In this document: positions 53,066 to 62,111 of the stretch, one piece after another
Numbering within the stretch: the stretch's first letter is position 1
Layout: the number at the start of each line of letters is the position of its first letter
Origin: Saonia flava
Lineage (GTDB): Bacteria; Bacteroidota; Bacteroidia; Flavobacteriales; Flavobacteriaceae
DNA: 64,000 bases
Direction of reading: 5' to 3'
Assembly (NCBI RefSeq): GCF_011927795.1
Contig: NZ_JAATJJ010000001.1
Coordinates: 1,289,300 to 1,353,299 of the forward strand
The notes under the pieces: generated by a model
Seen by the model: the letters and a program-made list of their open reading frames with translations, nothing else
Told to the model about the DNA's origin: nothing
Database searches by the model: none
Position numbers and translations under genes: made by a program

Positions 53066-54334
53066 CTATTTACTCAAAATACCTTCCTTTAAAATCTGGC
53101 CAAACCTATACATATCTTCATAAGAGCAATAAAAGGGCGCAGGAGCCAAACGAATTACATTGGGTTCCCGCCAATCTACTATTACTCCATTTTTCATAAG
53201 ATAATCAAATAATGGTCTGCCCTCTCCATGCAATAGCACTGATAATTGACAACCCCTTTCCATAGGTGTAATAATTTCAAAAGTGCTATTTACTTCCTTA
53301 TCAATTTCATGTAAAATAAACTCTAGGTAGCTTACTATGCTAATTCTTTTTTCAATTAGGCTTTTCATTCCCACTTCTTCAAACAAAGTAAGCGATGACA
53401 AATATGGTGCTAAAGAAAGAACAGAAGGATTACTTACCTGCCAAGAGTCTGCCGTATGTGTTGATTCAAATTCAGGTTTCATTAAAAAGCGTGTTTCCTT
53501 TTTTGTGCCCCACCACCCTTGAAACCTTGGAATGGAATCATCTGCCAAGTGCTTTTCATGCACAAAAATACCAGATGCGTTACCTGGACCACTATTCATG
53601 TATTTGTAACTGCACCAAGCGGCAAAATCCACACCCCAAGTGTGCAGTTTTAATTCTATATTTCCTACAGCATGTGCCAAATCCCATCCCACAAAAGCTC
53701 CCACCGACTTCCCTATTTTTGTTATTGTTTCCATATCAAAAACCTGCCCATTGTAGTAATTTACACCTCCTATTAAAACTAAGGCAAGCTCCTCTCCTAC
53801 TTCTTTGATCTTGGCCACTACATCTTCAGTTCGCCAAAAGTGCTCTCCCTCTCTTTTTTTAACCTCGACCAAAGCTTCATCGGGGTTAAATCCATGAAAT
53901 TTTACTTGACTTTGCAATAGATATTGATCTGAAGGAAATGCTTTTTCCTCACATAATATTTTAAATCTTTTTTTTGTTGGTCTATAAAAAGAAACCATTA
54001 AAAAATGAAGATTAGCAGTAAGTGTATTCATGACCGATACTTCCTCGGTTTTTGCCCCAACTATTTCAGACAAGGGCTCAGCCAATCGTTCATGATAGTC
54101 CCACCAAGGTTTTTTTGAATGAAAATGACCCTCTACGGCCAAATTCTTCCAATCCGTCATTACCTCATCAATATAACTTTGCGTACATTTTGGTTGAAGT
54201 CCCAAAGAGTTTCCAGTAAAATAAATTACATCTTTTCCATTGACTTGTGGAAAATGAAATTCATTTTTATAATCATGGAGTTTATCCTCCGAGTCTAATT
54301 TTTGGGCAAATTTCAATGTATTCTCAAACTGCAT
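53066..54334 (-). CDS. kynU: kynureninase
   Basis: A 422-aa PLP enzyme that cleaves kynurenine or 3-hydroxykynurenine to (3-hydroxy)anthranilate and alanine. It has FTGNSLGLQPK (residues ~40-50), WKNLAVEGHFHSKKPWWDYHE, LTANLHFLMVSFYRPT, GWDLAHAVGNIELKLHTWGVDFAAWCSYKYMNSGPGN with the PLP lysine (YKY), and WREPNVIRLAPAPFYCSYEDMYRF near the end. With Kmo at 47259 it feeds 3-hydroxyanthranilate. Length is usual. Confidence 0.97.
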   Translation of the reverse strand: MQFENTLKFAQKLDSEDKLHDYKNEFHFPQVNGKDVIYFTGNSLGLQPKCTQSYIDEVMTDWKNLAVEGHFHSKKPWWDYHERLAEPLSEIVGAKTEEVSVMNTLTANLHFLMVSFYRPTKKRFKILCEEKAFPSDQYLLQSQVKFHGFNPDEALVEVKKREGEHFWRTEDVVAKIKEVGEELALVLIGGVNYYNGQVFDMETITKIGKSVGAFVGWDLAHAVGNIELKLHTWGVDFAAWCSYKYMNSGPGNASGIFVHEKHLADDSIPRFQGWWGTKKETRFLMKPEFESTHTADSWQVSNPSVLSLAPYLSSLTLFEEVGMKSLIEKRISIVSYLEFILHEIDKEVNSTFEIITPMERGCQLSVLLHGEGRPLFDYLMKNGVIVDWREPNVIRLAPAPFYCSYEDMYRFGQILKEGILSK

Positions 54335-54370
54335 AGCATGGTTTTAGTTCAAAAATACAATTTAGAAATT

Positions 54371-54829
54371 CTATTTTAACCTCATTTCTATGATATGCTT
54401 TTCAAAGCCGGCTTTTTCATAGGCTTTAATTGCTGGTAAATTATCTTCATAGACAGTTAACCTAATTTCTTTTAGCCCTTTCGCATAGGACCATTCTTTC
54501 AAAAATTCAAGAATCTTTTTGTTTAACCCTTGACCTCTGTAATCTGGATGTGTATACATGAAGCCCAAATAAGAATATTCTTTATGAATTAAATAAGGTT
54601 TGGCGGACTTTTTAATAGCGTATCCAGAACTTACTACTTCACCATCCTTTTCTACAACAGCCACTTGCGCATCCTCGCTTTCAATCATTGCCCTTATATC
54701 ATAATAACTAATTGGGTCATCCGCCAAAGTAACATCAAAAGGTCTTTCGGCCGAAATTACCCCCTGCTCATATTTCAGCAAGATATCCAAATCCTTCAAA
54801 TTAGCTGGTCGTATATTCGTTTCGTCCAT
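54371..54829 (-). CDS. GNAT acetyltransferase
   Basis: A 152-aa GNAT protein. Acetyl-CoA motif A is YTHPDYRGQGLNKKILEFLKEW (residues ~93-114) with the R/QxxGxG/A-type site, then EIRLTVYEDNLPAIKAYEKAGFEKH, motif B. An N-terminal strand begins NIRPANLKDLDILLKYE. It acetylates an unknown amine. It is 36 nt downstream of kynU and convergent or independent from the next gene. Confidence 0.9.
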   Translation of the reverse strand: MDETNIRPANLKDLDILLKYEQGVISAERPFDVTLADDPISYYDIRAMIESEDAQVAVVEKDGEVVSSGYAIKKSAKPYLIHKEYSYLGFMYTHPDYRGQGLNKKILEFLKEWSYAKGLKEIRLTVYEDNLPAIKAYEKAGFEKHIIEMRLK

Positions 54830-54892
54830 ATTCTAGCGGTTTTCAATTTCTAAGGTAGTTTATAAATCTATATTTTTACAAAAAATAACCCA

Positions 54893-55534
54893 ATGCATTT
54901 TTTATCAACCATCCTTGAAAGTTATATCACCAATAATTCCGAGGATGAACCTCAATTATTACAGGAACTTACCAGAGAAACACATTTAAAAGTGATCCAG
55001 CCAAGAATGATCACTGGCCATTATCAGGGTAGAGTGTTAAGTCTACTTTCCAAACTAATAAACCCAAAAACCATTTTGGAGATAGGCACTTATACAGGAT
55101 ATTCCGCCATCTGTATGGCCGAAGGCCTGCATACCCAAGGAACATTGCACACTATTGATATAAACGACGAGTTACACACCATGCAACGCACCTACTTTGA
55201 TAAAAGTGGTTATGGAAAGCAAATTATCCAACACACAGGGGATGCATTGAGTATAATTCCAAAATTAGATATGGAATTTGACCTTGTTTTTATTGATGCT
55301 GAAAAGACGAGCTATCTAGATTATCTGGAGTGTGTACTGCCAAAAACAAAATCTGGGAGCGTTATTTTGTCCGACAATGTTTTATGGTCTGGGAAAGTTG
55401 TAGAGCCATTGGATGAGAAAGATAGAGCTACTAAAATTTTGCTTGACTACAATAAAAAACTAAAAGAGGACCCTAGACTAGAAACTGTTCTTTTACCCAT
55501 TAGGGATGGGCTTACACTAAGTAGGGTGAAATAA
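54893..55534 (+). CDS. class I SAM-dependent O-methyltransferase
   Basis: A 213-aa CCoAOMT-like enzyme. N-terminal helices are followed by MITGHYQGRVLSLLSKL (residues ~43-59), the SAM site ILEIGTYTGYSAICMAEGL, TIDINDELHTMQRTYFDKSGYGKQI and the metal site DLVFIDAEKTSYLDYLE, then GSVILSDNVLWSGKVV. Like COMT or the CcoAOMT family, it needs a divalent metal and a catechol-like substrate. Its last 23 nt overlap the PAP2 gene. Confidence 0.92.
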   Translation: MHFLSTILESYITNNSEDEPQLLQELTRETHLKVIQPRMITGHYQGRVLSLLSKLINPKTILEIGTYTGYSAICMAEGLHTQGTLHTIDINDELHTMQRTYFDKSGYGKQIIQHTGDALSIIPKLDMEFDLVFIDAEKTSYLDYLECVLPKTKSGSVILSDNVLWSGKVVEPLDEKDRATKILLDYNKKLKEDPRLETVLLPIRDGLTLSRVK

Positions 55535-56072
55535 TTTTCTTGTGTATCTTATAAAACAAAAAGGCTGCTGCTATTCCTACGAATGCCCCAACAAACAAAT
55601 CTACAGGATAATGTACCCCAACATAAATTCTACTGTAGGCAAACAAAAGAGGCCAAAGAAAAAATATCCACGCCCATTTTATTTTTTTTCTAAGAAATAG
55701 TACTATCAATGTTGTAATGGCGAAGGAACTAGATGAATGTCCAGAGAAAAAACTATAATCTGTAGGTCTTTTAAGTATCCTGATGATTGTATTTATCTCT
55801 TCAGTGTTATTTGGTCTTAACCTAGCCACCCATTCCTTTGTTACATAACTGGCAAGGAGCACAAACCCAATGAGAAACGCTATGGTCAAAACTTTGGAGA
55901 ATACTTCCCTTTTTGGGAATTTTAAGGATATAAGAACAAAGAAGAGAATAAAAAGAGGAATCCAAGTGTAAATTTCGGTGACTGTTACCCAAAATAAATC
56001 ATAGGTTGTTGTTCCAAGTCCATTAAAATATATAAAAGTCTCTTGGTCCCATCTTAAAATATCCTCTAGCAT
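55512..56072 (-). CDS. PAP2-family phosphatase
   Basis: A 186-aa membrane protein with the three PAP2 motifs: KEWVARLRPN (residues ~74-83), FSGHSSSSFAITTL (~104-117) and SRIYVGVHYPVDLFVG (~146-161). About five membrane helices. It removes phosphate from lipid phosphates, possibly phosphatidate, undecaprenyl pyrophosphate or phosphatidylglycerophosphate. It lies 6 nt after tatA and ends inside the O-methyltransferase gene on the other strand. Confidence 0.9.
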   Translation of the reverse strand: MLEDILRWDQETFIYFNGLGTTTYDLFWVTVTEIYTWIPLFILFFVLISLKFPKREVFSKVLTIAFLIGFVLLASYVTKEWVARLRPNNTEEINTIIRILKRPTDYSFFSGHSSSSFAITTLIVLFLRKKIKWAWIFFLWPLLFAYSRIYVGVHYPVDLFVGAFVGIAAAFLFYKIHKKIISPYLV

Positions 56073-56078
56073 ATAGCA

Positions 56079-56405
56079 TTACTTTCGCTTAATTACGCCA
56101 GACACATCCTCTATATTCTTCTTTACATCGCCAATCTCTTTGTTGAGTCCAGAAGTCATATTTTCTTTTACGGAATCGATATCTTTCTTGATATCCGTAA
56201 CAAAATCGGTATCTATACCTTGTTTTTCGGCGCTTTTTTGAATCTCTTGCTTAATATCCTCTGTTGCATCTTTTAATTGACGCATTCCCTTTCCCAAGCC
56301 CTTGGCTATACCAGGAATCTTATCGGCACCAAATACCATGACCACAATGAACATGATAAAGAAAATCTCCCCGCCGCTAATAAATAAGAAAACTGTAGAA
56401 TACAT
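56079..56405 (-). CDS. tatA: twin-arginine translocase TatA/E-type subunit
   Basis: A 108-aa protein with a short N-terminal membrane helix (FLFISGGEIFFIMFIVVMVFG) and the FGADKIPGIAKGLGKGM hinge and amphipathic helix of TatA/TatB, then a charged tail (DATEDIKQEIQKSAEKQ, DIKKDIDSVKENMT) ending VIKRK. It helps form the pore that exports folded Tat substrates. TatC is not in the window. The ATG at 56405 puts the helix at the start; the frame is open up to 56435. Confidence 0.93.
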   Translation of the reverse strand: MYSTVFLFISGGEIFFIMFIVVMVFGADKIPGIAKGLGKGMRQLKDATEDIKQEIQKSAEKQGIDTDFVTDIKKDIDSVKENMTSGLNKEIGDVKKNIEDVSGVIKRK

Positions 56406-56437
56406 AATACAAATATAATGAGAAGTTGGTTTCAACT

Positions 56438-56483
56438 TAAAAAAAAGCCTTACAATCCTAAATAAATATCGGAAGTAAGGCTT
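56438..56483 (-). terminator. Rho-independent terminator after M1 peptidase gene
   Basis: AAGCCTTAC (56445-56453) pairs with GTAAGGCTT (56475-56483) around a 21-nt loop; the minus strand then has a TTTTTTTT run (56438-56444). It lies 23 nt past the peptidase stop and before tatA. Confidence 0.85.
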
Positions 56484-56505
56484 TTATTCTATTAGTTAAG
56501 GAAAA

Positions 56506-58815
56506 TTATTTTCCTTTTATATTCTCTTTAAAATTTTCAAAGTCCGACTTTTCTTCTTTTATTGGCCAAGAGTTGTTTGTTGTATCTATATCGGCTGTCT
56601 CCAATTTAGGGTCAATAACAATGCCTACCAATTCTTTTTCAGAGGAAATAACCCTTTTTACTTCCTTATCGTTCTTTCTCCATATTTCTGGTGGATACGT
56701 AACACTTTCAGTAGTTCCATCTGCATAGGTATATTCCACTATCAATGGCATAGGTATACCACCCGGCTTATCAAAAGTAACTTCATAAAAATATTTTGGC
56801 TCTTTAACGGCCGCTCTTTCCTCGGCAGTCATATTATCCATCATATATTCTTTTAAAGTAGTAGACGTTTCAGATGGTGCTTTCCCTTTTAATTCTGGGT
56901 CAAAATCCTCACTGTCTTCTTCTGTCAAATAAACCAAGGGAGGTAAATCAGCTTCGGTAATGTTCCGTGCGGCCATATATTCCTCCATTTGTTTGGTAGG
57001 CTTGTTGCTTACGTAGTATTTTTTTACATCTTTAACTCCTATATCCACATAATCCGTAGTATAGAACCAACTTCTCCAATACCAATCTAAATCAACTGCC
57101 GAAGCATCTTCCATAGTTCTAAAGAAATCCTCTGGTGTTGGGTGCTTAAACATCCAACGCTGTGCATAGGTTTTAAAAGCATGGTCAAACAATTCCCTGC
57201 CCATAACCGTTTCTCTTAAAATATTTAATGCAGTAGCTGGTTTTCCATACGCATTTGGACCCAGTTGATATACATTTTCTGGATTGGACATAATAGGTGA
57301 AATTGAACTTTGATCCCCGCCCATATAGGGAACTATCTTAGCTGCTTCCCCTCTTCTAGAAGGATATTTGTCATTTGGTGCAATAACATCTGGATTGGCC
57401 TCTCCAAATTCTTGCTCGGCCATATACTGCATAAAAGTATCCAAACCTTCATCCATCCATCCCCATTGACGCTCATCAGAATTAACGATCATTGGAAAAA
57501 AGTTATGGCCCACCTCATGTATAATTACACTGATCATTCCATATTTAACTCGGTCTGAATATGTGCCATCCTCATTAGGTCTTCCATAGTTCCAACAAAT
57601 CATGGGATATTCCATTCCTTGGTTTTTTGCATGTACAGATATTGCCTTATGGTATGGATAATCAAAGGTATGGGAAGAATAAGAAGTTAACGTTGCGGCC
57701 ACGGCCTTTGTGGAAAGTTCTTCCCATAAAGGGTTTCCTTCTTTTGGATACATAGAAACCGCCATTACATCCCTATTGCCAATTTTAACCGCCTGCATGT
57801 CCCAGATAAATTTACGAGATGTGGCAAAACCAAAATCGCGCACATTGGTGGCTTTTAATTTCCAAGTTTTCTTCTTTTCTGAAAAACCTTTTTCTGCTGC
57901 CTCAACCTCAGCCTGGGTAACAATCAAAACAGGTTTGTCATATGACTTTTTGGCTTGTTCATACCGTTTCATCATATCTTTGGAAAATACTTCCTTTCTA
58001 TTCTGAAGCACGCCCGTACCATCCAAAATATGATCTGCGGGCACGGTGATGTTTACCTCATAGTCTCCAAAAGGCAATGCAAACTCACCACTTCCCCAAA
58101 ACTGATGGTTTTGCCATCCTTCCACATCACTGTAAACAGCCATTCTTGGAAAAAATTGAGCAATTACATAAGCTCTGTTTCCATCCTTAGGAAAATACTC
58201 AAACCCAGACCTTGCCCTATTTACCGTATGATCAGGTATGTTATACCACCATTTAATCGAAAAGGATATTTGTTCTTTGCTTTTTAATGCTTGTGGAATA
58301 TCCACACGCATCATGGTTTGATTAATGGTATATGGCAATGGTTTGCCCGAAGCATCTTTTACAAACTCTATATTAAAACCACCATCAAAAGGACTACCCA
58401 AATACTCGCCAGCAAAACTACCCGAACGGTATGCTAAAGGAACTCCGCCACCATCTCTTAATGGTGACTTAGAATCCTTGGCCCTAACATTTTGGTCCAA
58501 TTGTACCCATAGGAATTCTAGATTATCTGGTGAGTTGTTAATATAGGTGATTGTTTCCTCCCCATAAATTTTGGCATTCTTATCATCCAACTCAATGTCC
58601 ATTTTATAATTGGCCTGTTGTTGGTAGTAATCCGGTCCTGGTGCTCCAGATGCCGACCTGTATGTGTTTGGAGTAGAAAACTCCTCATACATTTGTTTAA
58701 ATTTGCTCTGGTTTAAATGACCAGGCTCCCTTTCTTTTTTCTCCTCTTCTTGTGCATTTATCGTTGCTGCAAACAGAAACAAAATAGCGGCAAAACAGTA
58801 CTTCACTCTACTCAT
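56506..58815 (-). CDS. M1-family metallopeptidase
   Basis: A 769-aa exported peptidase with signal peptide (YCFAAILFLFAATINAQ). The catalytic site is HEVGHNFFP (His433, Glu434, His437) and WGWMDEGLDTF with the third zinc Glu; GMEYPMICW resembles the GxMEN exopeptidase motif. N-terminal beta domain (~50-300) and helical C-terminal part fit the aminopeptidase N family. It degrades or trims peptides outside the inner membrane. It is the last gene after the CarboxypepD_reg and DUF6702 genes of this strand. Confidence 0.92.
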   Translation of the reverse strand: MSRVKYCFAAILFLFAATINAQEEEKKEREPGHLNQSKFKQMYEEFSTPNTYRSASGAPGPDYYQQQANYKMDIELDDKNAKIYGEETITYINNSPDNLEFLWVQLDQNVRAKDSKSPLRDGGGVPLAYRSGSFAGEYLGSPFDGGFNIEFVKDASGKPLPYTINQTMMRVDIPQALKSKEQISFSIKWWYNIPDHTVNRARSGFEYFPKDGNRAYVIAQFFPRMAVYSDVEGWQNHQFWGSGEFALPFGDYEVNITVPADHILDGTGVLQNRKEVFSKDMMKRYEQAKKSYDKPVLIVTQAEVEAAEKGFSEKKKTWKLKATNVRDFGFATSRKFIWDMQAVKIGNRDVMAVSMYPKEGNPLWEELSTKAVAATLTSYSSHTFDYPYHKAISVHAKNQGMEYPMICWNYGRPNEDGTYSDRVKYGMISVIIHEVGHNFFPMIVNSDERQWGWMDEGLDTFMQYMAEQEFGEANPDVIAPNDKYPSRRGEAAKIVPYMGGDQSSISPIMSNPENVYQLGPNAYGKPATALNILRETVMGRELFDHAFKTYAQRWMFKHPTPEDFFRTMEDASAVDLDWYWRSWFYTTDYVDIGVKDVKKYYVSNKPTKQMEEYMAARNITEADLPPLVYLTEEDSEDFDPELKGKAPSETSTTLKEYMMDNMTAEERAAVKEPKYFYEVTFDKPGGIPMPLIVEYTYADGTTESVTYPPEIWRKNDKEVKRVISSEKELVGIVIDPKLETADIDTTNNSWPIKEEKSDFENFKENIKGK

Positions 58816-58878
58816 ATTTTTTAATTGATTTATTAGTGTTCGAAAATTAAAGTTTTTTTAACTAAATGTTAATTAATG

Positions 58879-59388
58879 TTATAATTTTAACATTCCTTTA
58901 TTATTTTCCCGAATTAAAACGAAGCTTTTCATAATGTCCTTTAACCTAAAATGAACCACGTTCTGCTGCTCAACAAATAAATCGAACAGAACCTCATTCT
59001 GTACTTCAATCGATTTTACTTCCGGAAAATTGACTTTTGGAATCTCTATATAGCAGACCATAATATCGTCATCATACTCTTTTCCCAAAAAATCATAGGC
59101 AACCACTTCACCATCAATCTTGATCACCAATTTGGATTTTAAATACTTCTCTATATAATCCATTGCAATGGGCGACTCATCCTTGGTTGCCAAATTTCCT
59201 TTTATTCCAAAACGCTTATCCAATACTTTTTCAAAATCGTCAATGAATATACGTGAGGTAATTTGTAGTGCATCCTCCTTTTCTGAATATTTTACACTTG
59301 TAACACTCAAATAAAATTTGTGTGCCGTTGTAAATGCAAAAAGAGGAAGTAGTAAAACCAGCAATCCCTTTAATAGTTTCTTTCTCAT
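58879..59388 (-). CDS. DUF6702-like secreted protein
   Basis: A 169-aa protein with an N-terminal signal (LLKGLLVLLLPLFAFTTA) and a mature part with HKFYLSVTSVKYSEKEDALQITSRIFIDDFEKVLDKRFG (residues ~23-60) and WILD-free C-terminal strands (VQNEVLFDLFVEQQNVVHFRLKDIMKSFVLI). The start pattern HKFYLSVTSVKYS and IFIDDFE fit the DUF6702 family, common in flavobacteria, often near an M1 peptidase gene. No function is known. Confidence 0.8.
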   Translation of the reverse strand: MRKKLLKGLLVLLLPLFAFTTAHKFYLSVTSVKYSEKEDALQITSRIFIDDFEKVLDKRFGIKGNLATKDESPIAMDYIEKYLKSKLVIKIDGEVVAYDFLGKEYDDDIMVCYIEIPKVNFPEVKSIEVQNEVLFDLFVEQQNVVHFRLKDIMKSFVLIRENNKGMLKL

Positions 59389-59467
59389 ATTTCAAATCTA
59401 AACTCAAACAAAATTATGCAATCTGTATGCCAATTTTTATTTTATCGCTCTTGTTATTTATTAAAAA

Positions 59468-60271
59468 TCAATCCAAGTTATTGTTCTTTCTATAGCTTTC
59501 GCTTTTCTTCATAAGAAAATCCCAAAGCTTTATATCATTATTACCGATTGCCAGAGGTTGAAACACGGAATCTGCCTCGCAATAGTACATAAAATCCGGT
59601 ATTCTTCCGATTGGAATTTTTAGTTGGTTGATAAAAAGAGAATCCATAATGGATTTTTGAACACTTTGGGTCAATGCACTTTTCTTGTCCAAAGCCACCC
59701 TTTTTTTCAACATTTTAGTACGGCCACTAAGCCTATTTAAAATTTTATTGGTATTAATTGTTAATGCTATTACATAGAAATAATAAAACTTACCATGGTC
59801 CGCATCATTTAATTTATTTTCACTTTGGGTAAACCTTTTGGCATTGGCATTGGGCAATTTTAAGGTCGATGCGGAAACCACTGGGCCTATTTTCAAATTA
59901 TCAAGATCTTTATTCAAATCCCCCGAGAGATTATACGGACGTATAACCACCTCATCCAGCTCGTTGGTATATTCTTCCATTATAATGGAAACAAAACTGC
60001 TCTCCATTATTGAAGATGTCACCACCAAACTCTTTCTTTTTAACTGTACCGAAGTAAAAAGCAACGTATCATTAAGATGGACCTTTATTTGAAACTTTCC
60101 ATCAGAATCCGTTATAGTCCCTTTTTTACTGGTAAGGTTTTGTACATGTACATTTTCAATTTTTTTTTCATGGACCACAACCTCTCCCTCTAATAGCTTA
60201 TCCATTTTTTGGCCAGTCACATAAAAACTTGTAACAAGAAAAATAAGAAGGTTGTATTTTTTTCTCACCAT
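59468..60271 (-). CDS. CarboxypepD_reg-like protein, copy C
   Basis: A 267-aa secreted protein. After a signal (KKYNLLIFLVTSFYVTG) comes a CarboxypepD_reg-like domain (residues ~25-100: GEVVVHEKKIENVHVQNLTSKKGTITDSDGKFQIKVHLNDTLLFTSVQLKRK), then NELDEVVIRPYNLSGDL, and a C-terminal ~150-residue region (GPVVSASTLKLPNANAKRFTQSE, PDFMYYCEADSVFQPL) shared with the next copy. It has no barrel. Its closest relative is copy B. The start is ATG at 60271; 60283 is an alternative. Confidence 0.85.
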   Translation of the reverse strand: MVRKKYNLLIFLVTSFYVTGQKMDKLLEGEVVVHEKKIENVHVQNLTSKKGTITDSDGKFQIKVHLNDTLLFTSVQLKRKSLVVTSSIMESSFVSIIMEEYTNELDEVVIRPYNLSGDLNKDLDNLKIGPVVSASTLKLPNANAKRFTQSENKLNDADHGKFYYFYVIALTINTNKILNRLSGRTKMLKKRVALDKKSALTQSVQKSIMDSLFINQLKIPIGRIPDFMYYCEADSVFQPLAIGNNDIKLWDFLMKKSESYRKNNNLD

Positions 60272-60361
60272 TATTTTATCCAACTTTTCTCAATTTTCAC
60301 AATTGTTGCATTGTACTCCTATACATACCAAAGGCTAATAGTTATTAGCAAAATGTCAGCA

Positions 60362-61162
60362 TCAATCCAGTCCATTGTTCTCTCTGTAGACCAAGCTCTT
60401 CCCTTTTAAGAACTCCCAAATTTTAAGTTGATCATGGGTATCCACAACTGCATTAAAATTCTCATCCACCTCACAGAAATACATAAAATCATCTATTTTA
60501 TCTCTAGGAATTTTTAACTCGGACACATATAGGGAATCTACATAATAATTGGTGACTCTTTGCGTACGGGCATATTGGCTATCTATTGCCACCCGTTTTC
60601 TCAACATTTTATTACGCCCTGTAATTTCATTTATAATGGGATTAAAAGGCAAACTAAGCAACATTCCCATATTAAACTTTGGCATAGAAGCCTCCTTTAA
60701 CAGCCGTTCACTTTGTGTAAAAGTCTTGGCATTTGCATTGGGCAATCCTAAAGTACTTGCAGATACCACCGGTCCAATCTCCAAATTTTCCATATCCTTG
60801 GTAAGGTCTCCAGATAAATTAAAGGGACGCACCACTACTTCATCCAGTTCGTTCATGAACTCTTCCAAAGGCACATAAACAAGACTGCTTTCCAGCATGG
60901 TCTGTGATATGACCACTTGTTTTCTTTTGTACTGCACTGCCGAAAAAAGCAATGTATCGTTAAGTTTTACCACAATCTCAAAATATCCTTCTTGATCTGT
61001 TATTGTGGCCCTTCCTGTAGTGGTATTCATTACATGGACATCTGCCACGTCTTTGTTATCACTTTGCACCTTCCCCTCTAATTGGTGCGAAAAAAAATTC
61101 TGTGCACCCATAGATGCACTTGCCATGAAAAGAAAAACAAAAAGGATCTTACTTATCCTCAT
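60362..61162 (-). CDS. CarboxypepD_reg-like protein, copy B
   Basis: A 266-aa secreted protein with signal (ISKILFVFLFMASASMGA) and a CarboxypepD_reg-like domain (LEGKVQSDNKDVADVHVMNTTTGRATITDQEGYFEIVVKLNDTLLF), followed by MNELDEVVVRPFNLSGDL, GPVVSASTLGLPNANAKTFTQSERLL, ITGRNKMLRKRVAID and DFMYFCEVDENF. It is clearly the same gene family as copy C, by local duplication. Its start overlaps copy A's stop by 14 nt. Confidence 0.87.
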   Translation of the reverse strand: MRISKILFVFLFMASASMGAQNFFSHQLEGKVQSDNKDVADVHVMNTTTGRATITDQEGYFEIVVKLNDTLLFSAVQYKRKQVVISQTMLESSLVYVPLEEFMNELDEVVVRPFNLSGDLTKDMENLEIGPVVSASTLGLPNANAKTFTQSERLLKEASMPKFNMGMLLSLPFNPIINEITGRNKMLRKRVAIDSQYARTQRVTNYYVDSLYVSELKIPRDKIDDFMYFCEVDENFNAVVDTHDQLKIWEFLKGKSLVYRENNGLD

Positions 61163-61895
61163 CCAATTGGGTTAAGTATACCTTGCTTTTGTCTACCAGA
61201 AAATCAATGAGTTGAAATTCATTTTGTTTTTTCAACAAGGACTGCTCCGGCAACTGCGTATCGCAATAATAGAGAAAGTCCTCAATTTTATCCTGCGGTA
61301 ATTTTAGGTCGTTTACAAAGAAAGCGTCATCGTACACTTGTCTTAAAACCTCACTCATTTTAAGGGGATCCTTTTCTTCTGTGTTCTTGTTTTTGGATTT
61401 CACCAATGCCTTAAAAATATTTACAAAATTAATACCGTCCTGCATACCCCTTTCGGTCCGGGATTGTGCTATGTTCACCACTTGCGTAGTACGGTCAATT
61501 TCATACTCATGCTCCTTAAAATCCTCGTTCTGCATTTCCAAGAATTTTTCTTGGTTCTCTGGGGTTACCACCACCTCGTCCAACTCCGTTACCTTTTCGT
61601 TTACCTCCACAACCAAACGGTTGTTCTTTAAGATTTCTGGGGTGATTTTGACCATCATCAACTGGTAGTTCACCGCCATAAAGACCAACTCATCGCCCTC
61701 TTTTACCCTAATCATAAATTCACCGTCCTCATTGGTTATAGTCGCGCTATCATCAGTAGTATTTATAACATTTTCGTTCACTACATTGCTATTCCTATAA
61801 AGTACCTTTCCCCTTAGGAGAATACGCCCATCATCTTGGGAATGAGCCAGTAAAAAAGAAAATAGACAACTAAAAACCAATAATACGTTTTTCAT
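61149..61895 (-). CDS. CarboxypepD_reg-like protein, copy A (divergent)
   Basis: A 248-aa secreted protein with signal (KNVLLVFSCLFSFLLAHS) and a CarboxypepD_reg-like domain (RGKVLYRNSNVVNENVINTTDDSATITNEDGEFMIRVKEGDELVFMAVNYQLMM), then VTELDEVVVTPENQEKFLE. The C-terminal part is charged and differs from B and C except for DLKLPQDKIEDFLYYCDTQ. It is the first gene of the strand, 216 nt from the divergent repeat-rich gene, and is the most diverged of the three paralogues. Confidence 0.87.
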   Translation of the reverse strand: MKNVLLVFSCLFSFLLAHSQDDGRILLRGKVLYRNSNVVNENVINTTDDSATITNEDGEFMIRVKEGDELVFMAVNYQLMMVKITPEILKNNRLVVEVNEKVTELDEVVVTPENQEKFLEMQNEDFKEHEYEIDRTTQVVNIAQSRTERGMQDGINFVNIFKALVKSKNKNTEEKDPLKMSEVLRQVYDDAFFVNDLKLPQDKIEDFLYYCDTQLPEQSLLKKQNEFQLIDFLVDKSKVYLTQLDEDK

Positions 61896-62072
61896 AAATT
61901 AAAACTTTGGGATAAAGAAAAGACAAGGTAAGGTTATTATAAAATTAGGGCAATTAAACTTTTGTTAATGTGTGTTTTCTTTGCAAATTCTATTAAATTT
62001 TTGGGGATAGCTCAGTTTACCGACTTGTAGTGCATTTTGTACCTTAAAATTAGGTAAATAAACCTATATCAC

Positions 62073-62080
62073 TATTTTTG
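62073..62080 (+). promoter_or_regulatory. TAnnTTTG-like -7 element before giant repeat protein
   Basis: TATTTTTG matches the Bacteroidetes -7 consensus 31 nt before the ATG at 62112. The -33 element is not clear. Confidence 0.35.
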
Positions 62081-62111
62081 TTTTTACTCTAAATTCCTAG
62101 AACACACTACC

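Noticed and set aside
62003..62030. tRNA-like start GGGGATAGCTCAG
   Set aside because: It looks like the 5' part of a tRNA, but the D-stem has no partner for GCTC, and no anticodon arm, T-arm or CCA-side follows; so not a tRNA.
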